This document shows positions 44,177-56,154 of a stretch of DNA of 64,000 nucleotides, piece after piece; position 1 is the first letter of the stretch, and the number at the start of each line of letters is the position of its first letter. The notes below the pieces were generated by a model. It searched no databases, was not told the origin of the DNA, and worked only from the letters and a program-made list of their open reading frames with translations. Made by a program: the position numbers and the translations under genes. Location of the stretch: NCBI GenBank assembly GCA_032622095.1, contig CP136064.1, positions 5,513,512-5,577,511 on the forward strand, given 5' to 3'. This stretch comes from Siphonodentalium dalli (taxonomy: Eukaryota; Mollusca; Scaphopoda; Gadilida; Siphonodentaliidae).

Positions 44177-45662
44177 TCAGTTAGTTACACCTGTCAACTT
44201 GTGCAGCCAGGGCTGCACGCCATCAGCTATATTCGATCCACAGCTGCGGCATCGATGAAGGACCTCCTTGTCGTGTACAGCTTTCGTGTGATTTCTTAAC
44301 GTATCCTTCCTGGTAAATACATGCAGAACCGCATTTATCACATGTGTGCCACTTTCCAATTTGGGGACTTTCTATATGGTGATTGAAAGCGTACTTGCGA
44401 GAAAAAAAATTGGGCCATTTGTCGCATTAAAATTTAAATCCACTCCCGTGCTTTGCACGATGTGCAAGCAACAAATGTTTTTCATTAAACTTTTGGCCAC
44501 CATCACCACACGGGGTATGTGTATTCTCGTGCTTTTTCATGTTGAAGGGATTTAGAAATGCCTTTGAACAATATTCACACACATGTCTGAATCGCTTGTC
44601 CGAGTCCGTTGTCTGAGACGTTGAGCCTGATTCTTCGTTGAAGGGTTCTTCCATTGCTTCAATTCTGAAATAAACAAAAACAAAAACAATCAAAAGTAAG
44701 GTTACGGAGAGCAAAGTTCAGTATATGTATACAGGGACGTAGCGAAAGAGTCCAAATAAGGTTTCAAATTACTCTTAATAAAAATAATTTCTTATATTTG
44801 TCATCTCTATTAAGTAGGAATAATTATGGCTATTATAGTCCAATTGATAAATCCCACTATAGAGGCATGGTCTTCATGACCTTCATCCATGATCACCGGA
44901 TACGGATACAATCCAACTGATCATATCTAGACCCTTTAATATTTTAAAATTCATTACGTTTCAATAAAAATACTTTTCCTAGCATAAATGCAAATTGATG
45001 GTGCGTTAGACAATATAATTATGGAACCAACGTCGTTTCCGATGTCATTTATTAATAGGCCAATGAAGGTGTCAGAGGCAAAAAATAACCTATACCGTAT
45101 GACCATAATGCCTGACATTGATAATTAGGTCTACACCCGAAATGACATCACAAACGACGTTGATTGCTTATAATGACATCCATGTATTAGAATTTAGAAA
45201 ATACTCTACACCATCATAACTATTGTACTCTACACCGTCATCATTATTGTGTAAATTGTCTTCATTTACACCGCCATTTTGACAATTTGGAAAATAATTT
45301 CATTTTTACCAATTTAATTAGTCCCAAGTGTGATGTTAAGTATAAATTCCATTACTCGTGTAACTTCATATCCTCTAGCAAACACAACCGTTAGGATTCC
45401 GTCTGAATCGTTTCGGATTCACAATTTATACACAGAAATGCACGAATCTCGCCACCTCAAAAGGTAAACAAAATTTATCACCACATGTTGACCTTTCTAG
45501 CCCACTTAAAATACTTAATATCAATGGAACAACATGCCCAATATATTCCACACACAACTCGACTGCCCGTGCAACTTTGTCTTAGTGAAATTAATTACTT
45601 AAATGAGAGAAACGTTCATTGAGTTGAACCACGTACCTTACGCTACTTTTGTCCGTCGCCAT
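44177..45662 (-). pseudogene. Decayed two-exon C2H2 zinc-finger gene
   Basis: Exon 1 (45662-45637) starts ATGGCGACGGACAAAAGTAG and ends at AAG|GTACGT, a good donor. A 972-bp intron ends in TTTGTTTATTTCAG. Exon 2 starts at 44664 and continues in frame (phase 2) into an acidic segment and then one clean finger with C-x2-C-x12-H-x3-H (CEYC to KKHENTH). A second finger lacks one cysteine spacing, and a TAA stop falls at 44424-44426. Beyond it, in shifted frames, further finger pieces follow: CDKWPNFFSRK, WHTCDKCGSA and FTRKDTLRNHTKAVH. At least one stop and one frameshift separate fingers, so the array is broken. A truncated protein of about 84 residues could still be made. Such proteins usually bind DNA in the nucleus; the target here is unknown. 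Confidence 0.65.
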
Positions 45663-46350
45663 CTTGAAACTCTCCACCGTTTTCTCCACTGATCTTGCAC
45701 CACTGTGGTAATGTCCCGCACTTGGAGCATGGGGGTGTTGTTGGAATTTCTTTGTTCCCAAAGTTCCCCAACGTAGACCATCTAGCCACAACGATGCATG
45801 CGTGGTAATCCCGACTAGATATTTCATGCACATTCAGGGGGGGGGGGGGGGTCGGTACAAATTCAGGCACGTATGCTGATTTTTAACTTTTGACCCTTAT
45901 TGGGACCCACCCACCCCCATTTTAACACTAAAACAGAGATTTACGGGGGGAATTCACTGTAAACAGATGTATATGAATTTCTGTGCATACTATTTGTCAT
46001 GCATGGGTGTTAACATTGACATGCACATAGGAACGAGTCATTCGGCAAAAAAAAACATGGCTGTCAGCGGCCATCTTGGATTTCAAAATGCAATCCATTA
46101 GCATGGGCTACAGACTATAATGTTTGTCTGATCATCATGAAATTTATGTTAATATTGACATTTAGATGGGAACGATTCATTTTTGGGGTCATTCAACCAA
46201 AAAAAAAAAATTTGAGTTGCGTAAAAATTGTTTGTTGGTCCCATCGACCACCCACCCACCCCGGCATACGTGCCCGGAAAAAATCCCCCCGGTACATTTA
46301 GAGTTTGTCTAAAGTTGAGAAGTCTCTATTTATATATGCGAAGTGTTTGG
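45663..46350. other. Region upstream of the zinc-finger remnant; no other gene
   Basis: Contains poly-G at 45838-45850 and A-rich tracts. From 45990 to 46220 two diverged repeats share ATGAAATTTATGTTAA or TGGGTGTTAACATTGACAT with ATAGGAACGA. No further exon identified. Confidence 0.4.
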
Positions 46351-46356
46351 CTTTAA

Positions 46357-46835
46357 AGGTACTCAATCCGATAAAACTCCTCTCAATTACTATTTCAATG
46401 GCTTCGGGGGTCAAAAATATTTGATTCGACTCGAGGAAGTCACCATCAAAGCTCAGATTTGTTAGATATCGATTTTAGAAATCTATTATTTTTCATTATC
46501 GGGAATTCTTTCTGGCCCAGAAGACAGTCAAAATTTCGTTATTATTACCACTTGATTATAGAGTTATCCATCCTTGTCTGTTTGAATAGAGTTTTGGCAT
46601 AAAATCTCGAGCATGTTACCAAATTGACGGCAGTTATTAGTACTCATCTCGAGAAATTAACAAATTTCAAAAATAAATATCTAATAACTCTTGAGCTTTG
46701 TTTGATGGGTTCCTCGACTCGAATCAAATATTTTTTACCCCCAAAGCCAAAGAAATAGTAATATAGGACCCTCTGATCGGATTGTTGTTGTTGGAATCTG
46801 TTGAGATGGGGACCCTCTTTACGGATTGAGTACCT
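46357..46835 (-). mobile_element. Family D MITE, complete, inverted (copy 2)
   Basis: TTAA on both sides; ends AGGTACTCAATCCG and CGGATTGAGTACCT. In reverse complement it matches 12212-12690 closely, including ACCCTCTTTACGG and TCCAACAACAACAATCCGAT. It lies in the spacer between copy B and block C2. Confidence 0.88.
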
Positions 46836-46905
46836 TTAAACTTGACAACAAACTTATACCAATCGTATGCTGCTATCATACTGGGACTGCATGTCACATT
46901 CAGAC

Positions 46906-49086
46906 AAGAAAACCATAGTCAGAAATGGTAACGCCACCAAGATCGTATTATTAGCCATAAATATAAATAATAATACAATTATTCTATAAACTAGCTTTCA
47001 AATTTTATGCGGGAAATTTGCGTACTTCCATATTTCAAGTTTTCCCGTTTCTCGTGGCATATATACATTACTTTCATCAAACTGTCTTCTTTATTACACA
47101 AGCTGATAGGCCCGACTTCACCCGGGCTGTTTCCCATCTGCTTTCCGGTGAAAGGTGCGATTTGACCTTCAATTGACTATTTCGAAAGTCAAGGTCAGGT
47201 CAGGGTCATGATTTGTCCAGTCCAAAACACCCCCACCCGTAGAAAACTACCCATAGGTATCAAATTTCGTCGAAATCCGTCCGTTTTACCCAACTTGACC
47301 TTTAATTAACAATTTTGAAGGTCAAGGTAAGGTCAGAGTCATGATTTGACCCGTCCAAAACACCCCCCCCGACAAAAGTACCCATAGGTATCAAATTTCG
47401 TCGAAATCTATCCGTTTTATCCGAGTTGACCTTTGATTGGCCATATTGAAGGTCAAGGTCAGGCCGAGGTCACGATTTGACCCGTTCAAAACTCTCCTCG
47501 GACCAAAGTATCCCTAGGTATCAAATTTCGCCGAAATTTGTCCGTTTTACCCAAATTGACCTTGCATTGACAGTTTTAATGGTCAAGGTCAGGTCGGGGT
47601 CACGATTTGACCCGTTCAAAACACTTCCCGGACACAAATACCCATAAGTATCAAATTACGTTGAATTCTATGGAAAGCCGAGGAGGACATGTTGGTTGCT
47701 AATTGCTAGATATACGACGCGGTATTTTGAAGGTGTTTCAAACTAGGAGATAGAAGTATTCTGCCTTTCAAATGGTGATGAATTATAGTAGTTTATTCAA
47801 ATTTTATGGCATAAATTGTTATTAAAACCGTATATACTATAAAAAATTAATGACTCGAAAATTAAGTGGGCCTTTAAACAAAGTCACAATTGCATTTAGG
47901 CTCATCTCATACTCGTCCATTCAGCGATATTCTACTGCGCAGTTTGTTATAGCCTCCAGTATTTATTGAGCGTTATAACCCCAACTGTTATAATTCGCCT
48001 TTAGCAGGCGTACTCTTGCCTCAGATTATTGAGATATTAGGTCACACATAATCACATTAAATCGCATCGTAACATAGCAATTGTGTGGGCTCCTTGGCGT
48101 GAATATGTAATGAGAAATAAGGTCATACGTAATGACATTAAACTCAAGAAAACCCTCGAAAACAAAACAAAATCACATTTAATGTTTTACGTTATTTCCT
48201 TCATAAAAAGAATCTTCGTGATAATGAACCCTCTCGTTACTTTAGAATATAGAATTAACCTTAAAATAAAAAAAATCTTTGGAACACAGAACCTTCGGAA
48301 TAACGAACCTTCGGATTGGTGAACCTTCGGAATAGCGAACATTCAGAGAAATTTCGGAATAGTGGACCTTCGGGATAGTGAACCTTCGGAATAGAGACAT
48401 GCCCCCCAATATTCATATTATATGCCCAGAGTTCAAAGGTATGGACCCATAAAATTCTAAACTTGGCCCTTAAAATATTGAACTCCAAATTGGAGCACAC
48501 ACAGAACACCACTTAAGTCAACTGAACCTATGTCATGTCCCAATGCGGGAGGGTCCATATATACCACAACATTCATAGTATATGCCAAGAATTCAAAGGT
48601 ATGGGCCCACGTAATGACATAAAATCTCAAGAAAACCAGCGAAAACAAAACAAAATCACAATTAATGTTCTAAGTTAAGTTATTTCCTCCTGTATCTGTA
48701 TCGGTGTGCGCGCATGATCAGTTCGGATGTGAGCGCACACTCCATATAAAGAATCTTTGTGAAAATGAACCCTCTCAAATTAGTCTCAATACTTTAAAAT
48801 ATAGAATTAACCTAAAAATAACAAAAACCTTCGGAATAGAGAACCTTCGGAATAGCGGACCTTCGGGATAGCAAACCTTCATAATAGAAGCATGTCGCCA
48901 CAATTACACCGGTGACGTAAACACATGTGCCAATCTTAGTTGTACTCTCGTAATTATCGGTACGATGAAACGGTGACGGAATCTGACGAGGTTTGCCGAA
49001 TGTACAATCACCCAGTGAATTATCGATCGACCATGCGATATCAAAAAACCAAAAGCTAGAAACACCACACTACGGTGGCGTAATAA
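46906..49086 (+). repeat. Block C2 of a near-identical direct duplication
   Basis: Second copy of 39671-41869. Scattered single-base differences and a few small indels were seen. It contains the same Helitron-related AGGTCA array (47095-47650) and the same internal direct repeat. The homology ends at GGCGTAATAA, after which the flanks differ. Confidence 0.95.
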
Positions 49087-49974
49087 TAACTAAGAAATAT
49101 ATTCCCCGTGTTATTTTTTCGACTTTATAGTGTTCCCTGTCAAAACTTCAAAAAGTTCCAGGCTTTGTACTGGTGGAATAAGATCTCTGCGGGCGTTAGC
49201 CAGAAGTAGACATTCATGGCATGATCTACGGGGAATGCCGACCCGCACCGAACTCTAGCCCGGTTTGCATTGCTATCCCTTTGAAACGATAACATTCCAC
49301 ATAACATTGCGAATGCCAAAAGTTTTGATCTTTAACTTGCATATATAGTAACATATGAATTTAAAATAGTTTCAAATGATTCCATGGGGTTTGTGCATCA
49401 CACAACAAACAACATACATTAAAACGCAGTTAATTACTGGTGGGGGCAAAGAACATAGTCAGAGCCCCCCCCCCCCCCCCCCCCCTCTTCCCACATACTG
49501 CATCGTGAGAAAAACAAAGTATCACATGTAGTGACGAAATGAGTCATATATACACAGGGGCGTGATTACAGGGATTTTGGGATATCTGCATGACTCCCCC
49601 CCCCCCCCCCCAATTTGTTAAAAGGTTTGAAGGGTTTAATTTAGAAGTTTCATGCCTATATAACTAGTTGGAAATTTCACACCAAAAATAGGTTGAAACT
49701 GGTCTCACATTTGATTTTCCGTGAAACTGGTTGCTTTTAGATCGAAGTGAAAAGTCACCTATTTTCCAACATTTCGGTCCAAAATTTGGACTAAATTGGC
49801 ATCAGTTGGAAATTTCCATTTCGTCTGATTGAGAAACTGGCATATTTTATAGAGCACTCACATATTTGCCGATAGCTAATACAACAAAATACTGATCATA
49901 TAATGAACCGTTATCTTATGGCCAAGTCCACAGGGGTCAGGGAATTTTTTTTTTTTTTTATTTTATATTACAAG
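49087..49974. other. No recognised gene; poly-C tracts
   Basis: C runs of about 19 and 14 bases occur near 49467 and 49597. A diverged local repeat GAAACTGGTCTCACATTTGA / GAAACTGGTTGC appears at 49690-49830. No coding motif found. Confidence 0.45.
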
Positions 49975-50370
49975 AGGGTCCCATTTTCGAGGACATCACA
50001 CCAAGTCTGGGGAATTGGCTTCAAAAACACTAATTTTTTTCAAATATCAAATTGTTGACAGTACTTCCCGTCCCTTAAGACATTAATTAGTCTCCATCGC
50101 TAATGATCAGGTCCCATTTTAGAGGAAATCACAGTCTGTGGAAATGGCTTCAAAAACACTATTTTTTTAAATATCAAATTAGTTTGACGACACTCCCCCT
50201 CCTCAAGACTTTATCCTATGAGTGATGACTAACATCCATAAAATGTAATAAAGCTAAACAAGATTAATTTTTGTTTATGGATGTTAGTTTTTAAGAATAG
50301 AGTGGTCCAAAAAATAGGTTTATTTGAAGAAAAAAAAATTGTTTTTGAAGCCATTTTCCCAAACTCGGTG
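49975..50370. repeat. Three diverged repeats, the third inverted
   Basis: GGGTCCCATTTTCGAGGAC and GGCTTCAAAAACACTAATTT at 49975-50095 recur at 50108-50225 as GGTCCCATTTTAGAGGAA and GGCTTCAAAAACACTATTTT. An inverted third copy of the centre appears at 50335-50365 (TTTTTGAAGCCATTTTCCC). Confidence 0.75.
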
Positions 50371-50389
50371 TTATGCCTCCAAAATCCAC

Positions 50390-50830
50390 ATTGTAATATA
50401 TAATAACAAGAGCATCGATAGATCGTGGCAAAATATATACGCCTGTGATGATTCCGACAAGGGGCCATAACTCTGGCGGGTGGAACCCAAATTCGAACTT
50501 GACCTGTATTTTGGCCAAGTAAAACTCACAGACCAAATTTAATTCCATTCAGTTCAGACTTACTTTACTTAAGTTATCATCCGGAAACGTAAATTAAGTG
50601 CAAATTCCAACAAAAAGTTCCATAAACCATGGTTAAACTGGCGACGGAACCTGAATTTGAACGTGACCTGTATTTAGACGGAACCTGAATTTGAACGTGA
50701 CCTGTATTTAGTGGTCGTAAACCCACATATCAAATTTCATTCCATTCAGTTGAGCCTATCTGAAGTTATCCAGAAACCAAAAGCAAATGAACCGACAGAC
50801 AGATGGAAAGGAAGACCAATAACATCATTA
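50390..50830. repeat. Dispersed GGGCCATAACTCT-type repeat
   Basis: Contains GGGGCCATAACTCTGGCGG, a duplicated CCTGAATTTGAACGTGACC at 50650-50710, and CATATCAAATTTCATTCCAT followed by GAAGTTATCCAGAAACC. The same style of sequence is seen at 23280-23620. From general knowledge such phrases are frequent in molluscan interspersed repeats. Confidence 0.5.
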
Positions 50831-50833
50831 TGT

Positions 50834-51094
50834 CCCTTTATCCAACAGAACGGCCCTGTGCCAATGCATTCTCTTATATATGCGAGTCGACCATAGGTCG
50901 CCTCACATATCTAAGAGAATGCATTGGCTTAACACATATTAAAAATGATCAAATTGTCAAAGAATGTAGAAAATATTATAAGAAAAAATGGTAAAAAGTG
51001 TTAAAAAAAAGATTTTTTTAGGCCAATGCATTCTCTTATATATGCGAGGCGACCTTTATTTGGGCGTTTTTGGCCGGTTTGTTGGGTAAACGGG
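50834..51094 (+). mobile_element. TTAA element type 1, internally deleted
   Basis: Left end CCCTTTATCCAACAGAACGG and first hairpin intact; the second hairpin is cut after GCGAGGCGACC and joins directly to TTTATTTGGGCGTTTTTGGC. The right end reads TGTTGGGTAAACGGG. TTAA is not preserved at either flank. Confidence 0.75.
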
Positions 51095-51314
51095 CCAGCG
51101 TTAAAAAAAAATAATAATAAAATTCCTGTACCCTTGTTCAAGAAACAGAAATGGATAAATAGTTCACAACGACATCAATATTGGACAAACTTGTGCTATG
51201 TGGGTTTATTTTCTCAGGAAAAAATTCAGAAATGGAAATAGATATTCCAGCTGATTTTATCAGAATAATGAGCAGAATACAATATATATAATATACAATA
51301 AATTTAATAAGAAC

Positions 51315-51873
51315 TTAAAGTTACTCCATCTGATTCGATGGTCCCCATATTCAGATTCCAACAACAACAATTTTTTTTTTGACATGCCGCTTCAGTTATC
51401 AGAATTGATTAATTAGCCAAAAATAATCCTAACCACCATAAATTATAGTAGAAAATTGCCCAAAACATGTTATTTATCAACATTTACGTGTTATTTATCA
51501 ACATTTACGTGTTATTTATCAACTTGTTATCATCTTGTTATCATCATGTTATTTATCATGTTATTTATCATGTTATTTATCAACATTTTGTTCAACAAAA
51601 TTTTGCCGGTTTGTCAAATATCTGACACAAAAAAGTCACTTTATATTTCAGTTATCCATCTTCATCCGCAATTTGGTCCGATACCTTCTTCTCGTCGACG
51701 TTTTACTGGGCCACAAAAAATTATCAATGGTGAAAAATAATAGATTTAAACAATCGATATATGATCACTCTGGAGTTTTGATGAGTTCCTCGACTCGAAT
51801 CAAATATTTTATTACCACCAAAGCCATGGAAATAGTAAATTGCGAGCGTTAATTTGGATTTTGCATCTTTAAT
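51315..51873 (+). mobile_element. Degenerate family D element with tandem insert (copy 4)
   Basis: Starts TTAAAGTTACTCCATCTG and contains TCCAACAACAACAA, then later ATCGATATATGATCACTC, CTCGACTCGAATCAAATAT and CAAAGCCATGGAAATAGTAA, ending GCATCTTTAA. The order is that of family D, but divergence is high. At 51460-51595 a GTTATTTATCAACATTTACG tandem repeat lies inside. Confidence 0.6.
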
Positions 51874-51874
51874 G

Positions 51875-52790
51875 TAGTTGAGCTGTTTCGTTGTTAACTG
51901 ATTCAATGGCCATTGAGATGATATTAAATCTTAACAGATTTACGTCTCTGGAACTCAACTCATATTTGATTTCAGTTCCAGGATGATGGGATATTCTCAA
52001 GATGACGTAATAACCAGGATGCGAACAAATAGTAATAAATATTCGCTGACTTGATAAAAACTTGATCGATCGAAGATGATGTCTCCTAGATTGCGATGAA
52101 CTTATAATGTGTATCATTTGTGGCTCTTTCCCTGACAGTCAATGAGACATCAGCTACTTTTTATCCAGGATTTTCGCACAAGTATAGTTCAATTCCTTCT
52201 TTATCTTGAACACATCCTTGCATTCTGCATCTCATTTTGTCTCATCTGGATTATTTTCGGCTCATGCATGTTACACACATCACTTTGTGACCCACCAATA
52301 TCATTAAGGTGTTGCCATTGGCATACGGTATAGATATGTCCACTTCCTGAAATAATACAGAATTCGAAGCATTTAATTTTAATTTATAAATAATTTACAG
52401 GTTACAGGTATGAAATATGTTATATTGGGATATTTCCCATGCAGTACACACCACTCACCAGTCCCTACATTGGCAAACCATGTAATATTCAGTTGTTCAT
52501 ACCTCTTTATGATAGCAGTTGTTATGAATAATTATGTCGCCTGTATTCTGTGTTATAAAATTTGTTGTTTGACTATGTGTAGGAAAATTGCCAACACGTC
52601 ATTAACCTCTGATCTTGCAAATTTAAATATAACAAATCACAAAGCATTGTTTGTCATTGTTATCAGATTTTTATAGAGACTGGATTCCGCCTTGCAATGA
52701 GCTTTTGCAGCAAAACCGAAGAAATAGCACCCAGCCTGTCAGACCAATGGAAGGAAGGGAATCCCATCAACACATAAATCAAATATATCG
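51875..52790. other. No recognised gene
   Basis: Several open frames of 60-90 codons occur but none has a recognisable domain. No repeats from the families above were seen. Confidence 0.4.
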
Positions 52791-52794
52791 GAGT

Positions 52795-53226
52795 CAAGCC
52801 CTGAGTATAGTGAGCCTGTCATGTGCAGATTGAGGTCCCCAGAGGGTGACTTTAGTGACGCTATCCCGCACAGTGGGCTAGCATCACCAAATTCACCCTC
52901 TGTGGACCTCATTCTGCATGGCCTCATATGCTATGAGAGACATAGACTCAGATTGAAGTTCTCAAGTGATGAATATTGTGATGTACACCCATTGGGAACC
53001 TCAATTATGTCGTCTGCCAATTTGGGGATATACAGAAACTAAATTAAAAAAGAAACAGAATCTATGTTAATAATGAAGAAAATTTTAAGAGAAGATGATG
53101 CCTAAGCAGAATGAGGTCCCAGAGGGTGATTTAAGTGATGCTAGCCCACTATGCGTGATAGCGTCACTAAATTCACCCCCTGGGGACCTCATTCTGCAAA
53201 TGACAGGCGCTCTAAACTCAGGCTTG
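52795..53226 (+). mobile_element. Family B MITE, complete long form
   Basis: Outer ends CAAGCCCTGAGTATAGTGAG and CGCTCTAAACTCAGGCTTG. Two hairpins with apices ATCCCGCACAGTGGGCTAG and GCCCACTATGCGTGATAG flank a centre with CTATGAGAGACATAGACTC and ACACCCATTGGGAACCTC. The flanking 8-mers ATCGGAGT and GTCAGAGT agree at six of eight positions, weaker than at 15948 but consistent with an aged 8-bp duplication. Confidence 0.85.
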
Positions 53227-53255
53227 GTCAGAGTTCCTGAGATTATGATCAGCAT

Positions 53256-53305
53256 TTTAACCCTTTCAGTGCCAAGTCCGATTTTTGTATCCACCCATAT
53301 TTCCT
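53256..53305. mobile_element. Terminal fragment of TTAA element type 2
   Basis: TTTTAACCCTTTCAGTGCCA followed by AGTCCGATTTTTGTATCC matches the terminus of type 2 elements (compare 53698-53935 in reverse). The remainder is missing. Confidence 0.6.
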
Positions 53306-53697
53306 TGATCATTTTTCATATTTATTGATTATAATAATGCGATACATTGATGGAAAGAGCTCTTATGCCACTGCATTAATTTCTCTCAATAACCCTCCAT
53401 ATTTCGCACGGAGACATGTTGGGTGCCTTTCAGTTAACAGTTGTCATAACATTGAGATAAATACATTTTTTTCGTATACATGTATATACCAATCTCTTGA
53501 CCAAACCCAGAATCTTTAGCATGTACAATTTGCTCTGAACAAGCTTTCTAATGTCCGATACTAATATTGACCCATCTCAGGATATCTATACATATGCTAC
53601 GATAGTCCAAAGTTTCCTTAGATGTCAAACAACTTGTGAAATCGGTAGGGATAATACTGGTTTACATCGAAGACCGCTTTTCCTTACTTTTCTTTAA

Positions 53698-53935
53698 CCC
53701 TTTGAGTGCCAGGGGCCGATATTATCGGCCCTAAACCTACAAAATAAGTCTGTTAAAGAATATAAGAATAAATTATTAAAATTGTAAAATATTGTAAAAA
53801 AAAACAAAAAAAATGTTAGGCCAATGCATTCTCTTATATATGCGAGGCGACCTATGGTCGACTCGCATATATAAAGAGAATGCATTGGCACAGGGTATAT
53901 GGGTTGATACAAAAATCGACCTGGCACTCAAAGGG
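53698..53935. mobile_element. TTAA element type 2 within the duplicated unit
   Basis: Left flank TTAA; ends CCCTTTGAGTGCCAGGGGCC and TGGCACTCAAAGGG; one cassette hairpin GCGAGGCGACCTATGGTCGAC. The right flank reads ATAG rather than TTAA. The second copy of the tandem duplication is unoccupied at this place (CTTTTCTATAGTAGACTTTA near 54803). Confidence 0.85.
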
Positions 53936-53989
53936 ATAGTGGACTTTACACCTGGATCCACTGGCGAGACTTTTGATAAATTTTCATCA

Positions 53990-54375
53990 ACTTTAAGACA
54001 TATTATGGACTTGTTTGAATGCGTGAAACTTCTAAGATAGTACTCAGGCGCTATGCCAAACTGTGGGAATGTACCATTCTACTAACATAGCAGAAAATCT
54101 CAAAGAAATCCACCTAACCACTCCATAGAAATCATCGTCTGAACTATGCATAATTGTAAATATTTACATCTCGATTCGGGAAGCAACAATCGGCGATAAA
54201 CTAACGCAAATGATTTCGCTATCGAGAGTCAATGCATTTAATTAATATATGAGAATGATGGGTGTGTGCGCTGTAAATTTGGGTTAATATTCGTAAAAAT
54301 AACTACTTTGAGGAAGATTATTCTCAATTTCTATTTGATCACCCAACTGGAGTGTTTCATATCACTTTAAAAGAG
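53990..54375 (+). repeat. Dispersed repeat, partner of 13625-14000
   Basis: AAGACATATTATGGACTTGT, GTACCATTCTACTAACATAG, TTGTAAATATTTACATCTCG and GGAGTGTTTCATATCACTTT follow in the same order as in the partner. Diverged. Confidence 0.75.
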
Positions 54376-54959
54376 ACTGGGTAGTTATATGACCACAGCT
54401 AGCATTCTTTTCTCAAACGATACGAGTGCCACTGCATTCATTTCTCTCAAATAACCATCCACATTTCGCACGGGGACATGTTGTATGCCCATCAGTTATC
54501 ATCATAATATTGAGATAAATAAACCAAATTATCCTTTTGTTCGTATATATACCCATCTCTTGACAAAACCCAGAATCATTACTATGTACAATTTGCTCTG
54601 AACAAGCTTTCTAATGATGTCCAATACTAATATTGACCCATCTCAGGATATCTATACATATGCTAAGCTAGTCCCAAATTTCCTTAGAGGTCAAACAACT
54701 TGTGAAATCGGTAGGGATAATACTGGTTTACATCGACGTATAAACGAGCTAGTAAAATGGGCAGGGATAATCCTGGTTTACATCGAAGACGTTTTGCCTT
54801 ACTTTTCTATAGTAGACTTTATGTCCAGATCCAGTGGTGGGATTTTTCAAACATTTTCATCAACTTAATCACAGAAATCAATACACAATGCTACATTTAT
54901 CAAGACTATCTTACGGTCAAAATGATGTACTATAATCTAACATTTATGATGGCTGTTTG

Positions 54960-56080
54960 AATGAAAGTGTCAATGGCACTGTAGCTCAACTTGGAAAGGG
55001 CAGAATTTCATGTGTTACAGTCAATGGAGCAATTAGGAATACAGAAAGTTCAAATGTTAAGTAAAACTAGATGCCATCACGGAGCAAGATATATATAATA
55101 CAAAATTCAAGATGGCCACTGGCGGCCATGTTTTTTTAATGACCATCTAGTGGTTATCCAAAAGATCCATATGAAGTTTGGCGACAATCAGATCAGGGAT
55201 GTGGTCTGTATGGTGTGCCAAAGGATTTAGTCATGCAAAGAGTAAAATCCAAGATGACTGCCAGCAGCCATGTTTTTCATAAAAAAAAATTCAAATTTGA
55301 CAGCTTCCGTCTAGAGGTGATCCTAACTGTGGCTAAACATGCCTGTAAAGTTTCAAAACAATTCTACAATAAACGCGGACTGCAGGGTCTGCTGATGGAT
55401 TCAAACTTAAAATCCAAGATACTAGTAGCTGCTTGTGGCCATGTTTTTTTTGACAAATTTCGGAAAAATGGATGGCTCCCATCGAGAGGTCACCCCGAAG
55501 ATCCAAATGAAGTTTGTTGATGATCGGATGAGGGAGGTGGCCTGTAGGATGTGCTGAAGGATTTTGTGATACAAAGAGTAAAATTCAAGATGGCCACTGG
55601 CGGCCATGTTTTTCAACGGTATTCGATAAAATTTGAATGCTCCCATCTAGAGGTCAACCCGAATATACATATGAAGTTGGGTGACGATCGGATGAGGGAT
55701 TTAGTCTGTAGGGTGTGTCAACTGATTTAGTCATGCAAAGAGTAAAATCTAAAATGGCTGCCGGCAGCAATGTTTTTCATTGAAAATTGTTCAAATTTGT
55801 TAGCTCCCATCTAGAGGTGATCCTAAACAGGCCTGTAAATTTTCAAAACAATTCTTCGATAAATGTGGACTGCAGGGTGTGCAGATAGATTAAAATTTGA
55901 AATTCAAAATGGATGCTGTTTTAAAAAAAAACAAATTTCGAAAGAAAATCAATGGCTCCCATTCAGAGGGCACCCCAAAGGTCCATATGAAGTTTGGTAA
56001 AGATCAGATGAAAGATCTCACGACAGTCACTTGTAGGCGTGCTAACAGAAATTGTTGATGGACAGACGACAGATGCCAAC
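54960..56080 (+). repeat. AAGATGGC-type array 1 with header
   Basis: A header (GAAAGTGTCAATGGCACTGT, CATGTGTTACAGTCAATGG) is followed by diverged units combining CCAAGATGACTGCCAGCAGC, GGCTCCCATCTAGAGGT, ATCCATATGAAGTTTGGTGA and CGATCGGATGAGGGATGTGG. The array ends with GACAGACGACAGATGCCAAC and CCATGGTAATAGCTCA. The same header starts array 2 at 57736. Confidence 0.85.
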
Positions 56081-56154
56081 CCATGGTAATAGCTCAAACT
56101 TTACAAAGCACAATTGAGCTAAAAATGCATGAGAGACACAATAGCTCCCCTTAA

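Larger units (their letters stand above)
53350..54960 (+). repeat. Tandem duplication of about 1.06 kb
   Basis: CACTGCATTAATTTCTCTCA, TTTCGCACGGAGACATGTTG, GTACAATTTGCTCTGAACAA and TGTGAAATCGGTAGGGATAA at 53368-53690 recur in order at 54428-54800. The first copy is followed by a TTAA element and the dispersed repeat 53990-54375. The second has an additional duplication of GGGATAAT(A/C)CTGGTTTACA. Confidence 0.85.

Noticed and set aside
39671-49086. LTR retrotransposon with 2.2-kb direct repeats as LTRs
   Set aside because: The blocks lack TG...CA ends, primer-binding site and polypurine tract, and the intervening DNA holds a duplicated segment and a zinc-finger remnant rather than gag or pol.
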